From Euwallacea fornicatus (taxonomy: Eukaryota > Arthropoda > Insecta > Coleoptera > Curculionidae), in assembly GCF_040115645.1 (NCBI RefSeq), contig NC_089567.1, forward strand, positions 124,001-188,000: 64,000 nt of DNA, written 5' to 3'. Shown here in pieces: positions 42,901 through 54,900 of the stretch (position 1 is its first letter; each line of letters starts with the position of its first letter). The translations under genes were made by a program, and so were the position numbers. Under the pieces are notes generated by a model, which ran no database searches, had not been told where the DNA came from, and saw only the letters and a program-made list of their open reading frames with translations.

Positions 42901-45900
42901 AGTTTCAAGTTCAATTTAAGTCAGAATGTTTATAGAAAAGCGGAGTCCCAATTTCCCATACAATTTTTATCTGAATAAATATTTTAATACAATTTTCGGA
43001 CTAGCAAATTAGTTAAATTAATTAGAACTTTTTCTGATATTGGGGATCTTACCTGTGTGTCCACCACTCGAACTATTTTAGAGACTACTCGAATTACAAA
43101 ACGAGTTAATTAGCTAAACATAAAAAAGTAATTGCAAATTGTGAAATAAAATTGGAAAAGATTCCTGAATCAATAGCAGGAAGTGCAAAATTTATACCTC
43201 AGTTTCGCATGAAACTCGGGCGAAGATTCGCATTAATGGGACATTATCATGTCTCAATCGTAAAAAACATGAAGTTTTCCGGATATTGGTTGAATATCGC
43301 AAACCAGATGCTTGGGGCTCCGCCTGAAGGCTTAAGATAACGAAACATAGATCTGAGAAAATTAGAATTATATTATATTGTAATTACTTAGACTTTTACG
43401 AAAACGGTCATATTTTCTAGCCTTATTTCTTCGAAAAGTAATTTGAAAAGTACATCTGAAGTACATCTAAATCATTTATGAAGATATTATGAAAGAGATC
43501 ATGAATTTAATTATAGCTGAACCTTCAGTTTCTGACAGCTGATCATTAATAGAACTTCAAGAAGACGTTGAAATCCTGAGGAACTTCCTTGGTACACTCC
43601 TCTGTTAACGGTTAATAAATAGATTTTTGGGGATAAATAATGATGACTCCTTATTTAGACTTTCTATTATATATATTTTTATTCTTTGAATATTTTTGAA
43701 ATTTCGCTGCGAAAATATGATTCATAATAACTGAAAGTCTTGTGCCACTTATCACAACTCTTTTCAAATAGAAAATATTTATAAAAATAATTTCAAAGCA
43801 AATGTCAACAAATTTATTCAATTTCCTTTGCTTTCTAAGCAGGCAGTGCAGCTCAATGCAAAGCCAATATTGGTGTTTATGAATACTCAATATATGTATG
43901 TATATTCATATGTAGGTAAGATGATATGTGACCTTCGTGAAGTATATCAATATATAGTTGGCTAAATCAGAAAACGCATTTATATTTCTGTAATTTTATT
44001 TATACAAGGTGTTTTAAAGTTGAAGTGATAAAGTCCTTGGAGAGGTTCCGCTTAGTAAAATACAGAAGTTCATATGAACAGGGATTCGAAAATGCTTGGT
44101 TTTCAAGATGCAAGGTGGTTTTGTAATTAAATTTTTATTAATAACTCAACAACGCTTTTTGCAGAAAAAATATCACCTTCTAGTTTTTATGCCGTGTTCA
44201 TATAATACATATTTAGATCAAGGCGAATGCGAGAATTTGGTACATTGCGTATAATTAGGCTTGAGGTTACTCCTAGAAGAATTGCCCAAACTGTGTCTGC
44301 TAAGGATGATATTTTCGAAAGAGTGGCGAATACTCCATTCGCTAGAACTCGAGAAATAGCCAATGCTTTGGAATTTGGGTACAATTTAGTCTGGAAAATT
44401 TTGGATGAGCAGCTGCATCCCTACCATTTGCAACAAGTACATGTGCTGATTCCAGCTTATTATCCACGCCACTTTTTTCTACCAGTAATACCTGTGTAGG
44501 CTTACAAATCCACAGTTTAGACGAAACATTTTATTTTTCTATGAATTGCTGTTTATTAAAAATTTATATTTTAACACCCATAATTATCATGTTTCACATA
44601 AAAAAAGCCGCATACAATGCATATCACAAGCCACCAGCAGCGTTTTCATCTAAATGTCTAGGCAGGAATTGTAACTGATGAATTGATGGGCTCTTTTGTG
44701 TTAACACTGCACTTAAATGAAAATGACTACTTACGTTTTTTACACAATACTATTCCAGGACTTCTAAAAGAAGTTCCACTGAATGTAAAGAGTAAAAGGA
44801 TATTTCAGCATGATGGCTTCGACTTAGTATTTTTACCGAGAAGTAAGAAATCATTGAAACCATTTGAACGAAGTGTACCCTGGACGGTAGATGGATAAAG
44901 GAGCACCCGTTACATGGCCTCGCTCTCCAGATTTTACATTTCTAGATTTCTTTTGGGAGTTGAAGTTACCTAAAAAACTTTGCACAATACCTGTGGAAAC
45001 ACTGGAACAATTACACCAAAGAATTTTCGATTCTTGCCGAGCTATCCAGAACATTCCAGAAATTTTCGAATGCGTACGTTAAAGTATAGTGAGATGGTGT
45101 AATGCCTGCATCGACGCAGGAGAGTCTTAGTTTTCATATTTGTTCCAATTTTGTTATCACTAATTATAAAAAAAAATGTATTTTTGTGAGTTTATCTAGA
45201 TATTACATGAAAACTGCAAAAAACTAGATGGTGATAATTTTTCTGCAAAAAAAAACAACAGACTTGCCCGTTAGGTATACCTCTGAAAATTGTGGATAAA
45301 ATTTAATAGGTCCAATAAATGCCTGATAATTGTTTTAATAAACTGTTAAAATTTTATTAAAATTGGCTAAAGCGTTTTTAAGTTATTAATAAAAAAACTC
45401 TATTTTTTAAAAAACTTAAAATCTTCTATCATAAAAACCAAGCATTTTCGAACCTATGTTTTTATGAACTTTTTGCATATTTTGCTAAGTGGAATCTTCC
45501 CTAGACTTTTCTTACTTTAACTCTGAAATGCCTTGTATATTGATGTGAGATAAAGTAGGTACATTTGTCCAGTAGAAAATTGACCACGGTAAAAATAATT
45601 TTTAACGTGTTATGTCCAATATTTTTCTTATGAACTTATTTGTCTTAAAGTAACTAGCATAATGGGGTTGATCTGCTTCACTTTAATCAGAAAAGGAGAG
45701 GTGGGGGTATCTATTTTCGTACAATCGTTTTGAAAGCACTAAACTTCAAAAATGAACCAAAAAATACTTTTGACTCGGTTATAATGACGACATATACAGG
45801 ATGTGTCAGAACTATGGAATTAAACTTTTAGGGATTAGTCAGTATAACCATAGAAGACATCTAAGTATAAAAACACGTGGCCGCAAATATCTTCCGTAGG

Positions 45901-48900
45901 TGCTACGGCCTTATGATACTTCAAGACAGTTATGTGCGGGTTACACACTATGATTTTGATCACATATCCGACAGCGACGCCGTTTCAACACGAAGAGAAG
46001 AAAAAAAAGGGAAGAATTACTTCGATTATCCCTTAGGTACTAAACCCGAGTAATTCCAACCAGGGGCGTACCACCACCAAAAGCCCTTACGGGCTATGGC
46101 CGTGCCGGATACCATAAATCGCGGCCATCTGGCGAATATCTCTATACTAGTCGCTTTTCTGGAAATATTTCAGGCCCACCGAAATGTAAATCGTGGCAAT
46201 AGTTCCGACCGAGAAAGCTTCCTTTGATTAGTAGCATATTCCCCAGTCAAAAAGCACCCTTGGTTGTGGCTTGATGGGCCATGTGGTTTGGCACCCGGAT
46301 GGTACTCTTAGAACAAGTATTGCAGTACATGGGCGTAGCTTAAGAGATAAAATACAAATAACTAACAACTAACAAAATTAACAACAACAAAAAAACCAAT
46401 AACTTAAAGTCCTTCACAGACATTATAAGATCGTAGCGCCTTAGGGAAACATTTGCGGATACGCGCTCCTACACTCAGATGTGTTTTATTTTTGCACTGA
46501 AGAATTCCAAGAAGTTTGATCCCATATTTTTGAAAAACCCTATATTTTTTAATTTTATGTGTTTTTTAAAGAATAAAATTGACAAAATTTGCAAACTGGC
46601 ACACCATAGAGATAATTCATGATGCAACCGAAACAAGCTTATTTGCTATTAAAATACAGGGTTATAAACCTTTAGTTTTTTATTTGTTTTCAGTCAGTGA
46701 TACTGGAAATCTACAGATAGAAGTAATTTGCTGTCATGGAAAAAAACGGAGTTCAATCAGCAATCGAGTGAGGTAAACATACTTTTTAACGTGCTGTATC
46801 CAATATTTTCCCTACGAACTCGTTTGTCATAAGTTAATCTGACAACTAGGACCGAACACATTAAGTTCGCTCGTTTCACTTTAATCAGTGGTGGAGCAGA
46901 GGGGGGGGGGGGCATTGATTTCCTGGCGTCCGTTCTGAAATTACGAGACTTCAAGAACTACATAAAAAATACTTTTAACTTGACTATTTAGTTTAACGAT
47001 AGTTTAGTTCAAAATTACGATCATCGAAAATACGCTCTCCATCTAAAAATCCCTATTACGAACCTAACTCCAATATTTTATAAGAAAGTTCACCATTCAC
47101 CTGAAGCTCTATGCCAATAAATCGTCATATTTTCAAGCTATCGATTTTGTCACAACCGGGTTTGTCGCCGTCATACTCGATATTCTCTTTTCAAACCGAG
47201 TAGAATATAAATTTATTGTTTCCCTTATCACCTCTAAGAAATACGTATTGCTTTGGATAATTCAGGAACGTCTTCGAGTCACGTCTCCAGATTTGAATTT
47301 TCAAATCTATGCTGACTTTAGATGGTCTATTAAACTTTTATGAAATGACATTTTCCTGACGCTTTCATCCGGTATTATGATTTATTCTGGCAGAGCCCTG
47401 ATATTGAATCTTTAGCAAAAAGGAGTAACATGTGGCACAAGTACTATGAGATGGTGAACAGCTACTTCATTAAGAATTTCTGCATCCGTTTTGATGAGTT
47501 GAGTTTTAATAAGTTTTTTTAAAAGGCTTTCTTTCACGACTCTTGGAGTCTGTCTTTAGTGAGGCTTAATATTAAGGAGCTGTAGAATATAAGAAAAAAT
47601 TTTCGTATAGCAGAGATGAAATAAGAGAGAGGACAGAAATGAAAGATGTGGGTTAGACACGAACACAAATAGCAATAAGCCTGCTGTTAAGATCTTACGT
47701 TAAGGGAACGCGCATAATGTACTGTTCCGGTAACAAATCCCTGGAACAAATTAAAGCCACAACATTCAGAGATTTGCAGAATATATGAGACAACTGGTAC
47801 AATAAACATTAGGTTCAATAAGCCAATAATAAAATAAACAAAGAAATATTCGGAGTGTTCTTTTAGTTAGGAGTAATTTTAGGAATCTGTATAGTATAAA
47901 ATTACTTCCGAGTAACAGAAATAAAGTTTGAGAAAATGCGGAAATACGGTTGGGGCACTAACAATAGCGATGACCCTACTGCTGTTGAGACCTTAAGGGA
48001 ATAGGCAAAATGTGCGTTTCCGGAACTCCGGTAACGAATTTCTGGAACAAATTATTGCGAATTGTATTTAAGAGATTAAATTTTCCCGATTAAAAACCAA
48101 ATAAGCCTAGAATTAATCAATGTTATTGAGTTAAAATCTGCTTTGAGCAAATTTTGTCCTGTTTAAAACAGTGATTCAGGCAAATTACAATATCTCGCAT
48201 CATCTACGGGGCCGATAATACTCAAATAATAATATTAAATACAATTCGACTTTAAGAGAAAAATGCTCGTAACACACATCTTAACTTGAATTACTGTTGC
48301 AGTTTTTTTGCTTGCTGGAAAAGGGATAAAATCCACGTAACATATCTGGACTTAACCAAATCAGTATAATTAAAAAACCTAGATGTTTTTATTTAAGGGG
48401 GATTGGTGATCTTGATCAGTTTTAAATGAACTAGGAAAACGAAATAACAAAGATCACCATCTTGCCTGCAGTAACAATTTTCGATTATTAAACTACCTGA
48501 TTTAGAACTTATTTCGAATTTGATCTGCGCTGAACCTGAGTGGATTTTCTATATCCCAATATTAATAAAATTCTTTCATTTATTCACAATTACTTACAAA
48601 TGCAATGGAAAATTGATTCATTGGCATTTTTGTTAAATATTATAAATTATTTAATAAAAGTACTAATCTGCTGTGCACCACATTTTTAGAGGTAACCAAT
48701 TATTTTCTAGAAAATAGAAATTGTAAACGAACTGAAGAAAAAGGATTGTGATGGAGAATTGCATGTACTGGGCTTTAAAATAAATACAATTGTGTATATC
48801 GGGATAATAGAAAATCCTCACCATTCAGGGAAGATCACAGGCAAGTTCCACAAAAAATCAATATTTCAAAAGACATTTTATGAAATGAAATTCTTGGACG

Positions 48901-51900
48901 AGTCTATCTGGATTGCTATAATACAATAATATTGTATGGATATTCATTTGAGATTCTGTTCGACTGCAAATAGAGGAAATTTCTGCCACGAAATTGAACG
49001 AATTTCATTTTAAGACTAAGCTTTGTCCCTTGTTATTGATAAAATGCATACAGGGTAGAACAGCCAAATGGAATAAATTCAATATCTGCATATTTCGACA
49101 TATGTGGAAAAATTACCAAAACACGTAAATTTTAGATTCTGAAATTACATCCTGCAACATGAAAATTTCATTCCTAAATTCAACCTCCTTTGCGTGACAA
49201 TTGCAAGAGCCAAATTTTTAAATTGGAAGTACGAGTTTGTAATATCTCATTTGAACGCTCTTTTCATTCTCTATTCAAAACTACTATGGATTTACACTTG
49301 TTTGCACAAAAAAAAATAGAAAAAAAAAACAGATTCATGTATTTCAACACATTCTCTACAACAATCTAAAAACTTTACTAATTATACCTTGGGACATAGC
49401 CGGAAGATTTTTAAATTTTGCTTGAAATGGAGAAGCAACTTTGGCCTGTAATCATATTTCATTTCCATAACCAATCATTTGTAAAATTGTTATTTTATAC
49501 ATTTTGATTAAATAAACTATATTTCTAAATTGCAAAACACTGACAACTCGACATGTCCAATAAAACTATCAAAAAGTGTTTTCTCGATACTGTAGAAAAA
49601 AGTCAGTATAAATCGAAAACCGAAATCTACTAAAACGTTATTTTGTTTTTTTTTTCGTTTTATTGTTTGTTTAGTTTTAAATTTTTTCAAGAATTTCAGG
49701 GGATCAGGACATGCATTTTAAACATCTGATGGTACACTGAAATTGATGTGTTTTATTATTTTTTTACATTATCAATAACGAAATGGTATTAGTTGTTAAG
49801 TTTTTAATTTGTTGTAGAGCAAGCAGTGAATTACATGATTTTCTTTTCAGTTAACTTCTGCTATACAGTTTAAGACCATAACAATTTGAGTAGGTAATGA
49901 AAAGTTGTTTCAAATGAGATATAACAAATCTAAATTTCCAATTTAAAAACTTGAGGGTTGCAGCAATTGTCACGTAAAGGAGGTTAAATTTAGATATTAA
50001 ATGTTTACATTACTGGATGTATTTTCAAGATATAGAATTAACACGTTTCGGTATTTCCTCATCCATGTCGAAATTAACATATATTGAATTTATTCGATTT
50101 GGCGGTTTCACCCTGTATGTGTGGGTAGTATTGACGAGTTGGGACAATAAAACAACTAACTAAAACTTTTCGCTGACGATTCGTTTAAATGAACATAATC
50201 CAACTAACCTGAAATAACCTAAAGAGATTCAAGTGTATTTAACCGAAACGTGGGTGGAAAGTTTTAATTACTATTTGTTTTGTTTTATTGTCCCAACTCG
50301 CCAATACTACCTATAGAGTTATCATATTCTGGGTCGTAATCGGGTTGCAAACTTGCGTTCTCGTCGTTTTCCGACAATAAATTTTAAACGGTGCAAAATA
50401 GATTATTTTACCTTTATACCTGAAATGCATAAATTAAAACAATAATTGTGAACAGTGTCAAAATATACACATTTTCTAAAATTTAATGCTTCTTTTAGGT
50501 ATTTTTGCGAGTTTCTTTGGTTTAATTAGAAAATTAACATAAGCAATATAATTGGTATATTAAAAAAATATATATAAAACTTTTGCTAGATAAAATTATA
50601 ACGGAACCGACCCTAACATGGTCTTAAAAGAATTTTAACACGTTAAAATGTTACGCATTAACAGATGTTTGTATATTTACACGTAATATATTATCTGCGA
50701 CTAATGTTTAACGTACCAGTTTCCGTGCAAATTAATAGTGCTAGATGTTTAAAATATATGGAAATTAAATAGCACATTGTTAAACAATGTGTACACATAT
50801 AATGAATGACTTCCGATATTAAGCTATAGATGATGTGTTGGAGGAAATATTACATTTCCGTGATAGCAATTAAGACATAATTAACGCTTAAGTGTTAATT
50901 TTCTCCATACACCAGTCAGCAAAATATATAATATGAAGTATTGATTATATTACTCATATCAATGGATTACTTTTAACATGCAAATTATATAATATCTCTA
51001 CTAAAAATAGTAATTTTCTAGTATGTTAAAAAAGCGCGAGCTTCTAAAGCCGCAGGATTCACTGATGTAAAAGCATTAATAATAGAGCATTTCTTGTCCA
51101 GTCACCGAAAATAATATTGCAAACAATAGTACCGTTTCGTAATTAAAATCATCAACGTAAAAACATCCCACGTCACGTTACAAATGATGGTCTGACGTGC
51201 CTAAATCGCCAGTCTAAATTAAGAGATCTAGCTCCATTGTTTGCAACTTCAAATAGTTTTTCTTTCGGCTTATATGAACTAGAACAATAATATCTCATAA
51301 TTTCCTCTACTAGCTGTTCAAGCGAATCCTTTTTCGGTTCCACTTCATTACACTTGATGGATGAGGGCACCAAAAAAGTTTAAAAATTCCTGTGTATGTG
51401 CTTCTTTAATAAAAATTGCACTTATATTTTTGCACTGGACAAGAAATGTTATTAATAAAAACGTATCTTCTTAAAAAACTCCTTAACACTGCGAAGATAA
51501 ATCCTTAAAGTAGCTATTATGTAATTAGGGCTATAATAGCGTACTTACTTAGGCCATCGCACGTGAGGGTATAGGGTTTGGTTGAACATACATCTTTGCC
51601 TGAGAACCCCTTGCCAGAGCTGCACCCCAACAATTCCAAAGATGAAAAATACAAAAAAACATAGCAGCAAGACGTTGCCTAACATAGGCAAAGTGTCAAG
51701 GAGCAACATCACCAGGATCCTCATACCTGGAAAAGAAAAATTCCTCTGTAGATGAAGAAAAATATTGAGGACATTAGGACTCTAACAGCTTGTGATAGCC
51801 CGGATGGCAGGAAATGTTATTGGATTAAGGAGCAGGAGATAAACCTTAATACTCCTGTCGCTTAAGCGAATGTCATGACCTTTAACGTCGTTTTGGATGA

Positions 51901-54900
51901 AGTGATATTTTAATGTTTCATCAAATGAAAACTATTTGACTGTGACCAGTAAAAAATACGCACTACATAGGAATTTTTTTAAATAGAATTTATCAGAAAA
52001 TTTTATTATTGTCCATTCTTGTAAACTCAAAACACAGTTTATAAAATTTGTATATCTTAGCTTGTATTATGAAAAGTCGTTTAGATTCATAAGATAAGTC
52101 CAAGCATCAAGTTTCAAGTTTCTATTTACTGAAACACTTTTTAGAAATATTTTAAGGCTCATCCCGTAAAGAAAGCTAACCAAATTTGTTTAATATGCCA
52201 ATTTCGTATCGGAGAGATTCGTTTCAAAAATCCAAATAATATTATTTGTACTTTTTAATCTCACAACACAAATTTATTTGTTTGAAAATCGGATAATAGT
52301 TTTGTATTGTTTATGTCGCAAAAATGTTTATTGATTAAAACTTACCCACTTATGGTTACTTAAAGATATTGTTTTAATTTTGGTTGTTTTATAGTAATTT
52401 AATATTACATCAGTGTAGTAACGTTAGAAGTAAATTATGATTTGATTGTAAACTTAAGTAAAATAAGATTTACACCAAAAAATAGCTTAACATTAATTAT
52501 TCTTCAAACAAATTAATTTGCATTGTTAATGTTAGTGTCCATAAAGTATTACAGACAAAGTATTAACGTACACAAGTATTATGATTTTCATTTTTTAATC
52601 CTCTCTGAATCGAAACTGGCATGTTAAATTTGATTTATTTGTCTATACGGGGTAAACTATAAATTCTAAAAAATGTTTTATGGAATGGAAACTTGAAACT
52701 TCATTGATGGGCTTCTTTTTAATTCTAAACAAATTTTCATAATACACGTTTCCTCTAAAATTAAAAATAAAGGTACTTTATTCATGAGCCATTTTCACGA
52801 TTTTGGAATCTTCCCCATGTGAAATGAGATCTATAAATTTCATAAACTGCTTTTTGAGTTTGTAAAAATGCACAAAGTTTTATTAGGAATAAAACTTTCT
52901 GATAAGTTCAAATTTTAAAAAATCTCAAATAGTGCACCATTTCTGGCAGTCACCGTATATACATACATTTTCACCTTTAACCAAAGCGTAAGCCATTTTG
53001 CTGCCAATAAAATGTCAATCATCGATAATCTACATATCTTTGAGTTGGGTAAAAATTAGAAATCTCAGTAATTTATTTTGTTCCTAAAACATTAAACGAG
53101 AAGCACAAAAAAGTTGATTTGAACCACCCAGTATTTGGTTATGACGAGCCATGGGACGTAATCTAATGTTAAAACTATTTAGTTGAAACTCTACTACAGA
53201 CAACAAGAAATTTTATTAATTCGGTACCTAAGTACAACACATTCACTAAGTTGTAAGCTGAGAGATAAAAGTTTTATATTCCTGTTGAGAGTAAGAAAAG
53301 AGTTGCTTTTTTCGCAGTTGCAGATTCCAAAATGACGTCCATGAAAACGAGTTTGTTATAAGAAGGAAAATTTTAAAGAAAACAAAAACAAAAAGTACGG
53401 CAATTTGCAAATTTTTCCCAACTAGGGAATCGATGTTTTCATACCAATTATTAATTAAAATATTATTAGTTTTATGTCCTATATAATCAGTGTTTTATGC
53501 ACTATACACAGTACAGGGTGTCCATTTCTGGAGCTCAACCATCTGGATCACGGGGGTGTGTCATATTAATGATTTGGGGCGGAATTTAACACGATGGGAA
53601 AAGTGAGCAATACGTATGTGAAAGAAACATAAATGTATAAATCTACGAAGACATAATCAAAAACCTTCTGCCAAATTTTCATTCTGCTGTAGGGGAAAAT
53701 TTCCAATTTTTGGAAGATAATGCCCAACCACATCTTGCAGCACTTGTTATAGATGCAATTGAAAGTATATGTATGTATCGAACATTTAGCGCTTTCGTCC
53801 AGATCGCTTGACTTTAACACCCACAAGCAATGTTACCACTTCGACAACTTACACAGTTGTGGAAGCATTTACCTCAAGACAACATAAAAGAAAGTATGTC
53901 AAGACGATGTAAAGCAGTTACACACGTTAGGGGAGGCTTTACGACATGTTGAATTTCCCAGATGTAGTTTTTATTTTATTTTCAATTTTGCAAAAATTAT
54001 TTTTTAGTTTTTGGTTTTCTTACATAATTTAAAAAATGTTATTAACAATAGCGTTTTACTTATTTTTTGAAAGTGGTTACAAAAAAAAAGTTTTATCGCT
54101 AGCTCTAAGCAATATCCAAAATATCCTAATAACCCTAACTTTTGCGGAGCAGTTTATTAGAACAAAGTTTATTCTTATTAGATCGATAAGTATTAGTGAA
54201 ATAATCGAGAGTATTTTTCTTCTATGTTCAACTGTCGATTTGAAGAATGCAATTATCGAGAAATTAGAGCAGCAATTGCCCGGCAGGTTCCGATAATTGC
54301 CCGCTGGCTGCCGATAAGTGCCCCGGCAGGTATTGAAGTTTAATTCCGCCAGTAGTTTTAAATATGTCATTTAAAAGTAAAATAGAAAAGAGGACTAAAA
54401 ATACTCGGAACTGAATGAGCAGTACTTATGACGTGAATTTTCCTTATTCAGAAAATAGTCCATTAAATAACCTGGAGGGTTCAAAGTAACCAAATAATTT
54501 TGCATTCAAGCGCGTTTCTTTTATAGACTTATTGGTTAAATGGACTCTTTCGCAAAAAATATAAAAAAACCCATGTTGCTTTGACAAAAAACGCAACGTG
54601 CAAAAATGATCGATAATTTTGGCCACTTCAACACTATTTTCATTTTAATTCAACCTAACGGGAGCATTAACAATGCAAAAATAATAATTTATGCTGCATC
54701 TTGGATGAGTTCAAATCTTTAGTTTATCGAATACATTCTTCATAATACTAGACCATGATTTGGAAAAATCGTATATGAAACTCGTCGATAAAAAGCTTGA
54801 AATTGAGATATAATAAGTGCCCACGAACGTGTAGACAACGGAAAACAAAGAGATATAGATAACTGATGATTAATTTTGTTTCCTCGAGAGATCCACGGCA

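Larger units (their letters stand above)
33851..51548. other. 17.7-kb intron between exons B and C
   Basis: The largest intron, built mainly of transposon remnants listed separately (35.1, 36.9, 38.2, 39.0, 44.0, 45.8, 49.1, 50.1 and 51.1 kb) and a 301-bp tandem duplication. The rest is AT-rich. I saw no further channel exon; the split codon between B and C leaves no gap. Confidence 0.85.

Noticed and set aside
46901..46912. Run of 12 G as a G-quadruplex
   Set aside because: A single homopolymer run in AT-rich DNA is more simply a slippage tract or assembly artefact; no additional G-tracts lie nearby.
52640..52970. TATACGGGGTAAAC and CAGTCACCGTATA as a TIR pair
   Set aside because: Only a handful of terminal bases agree and the arms do not continue.
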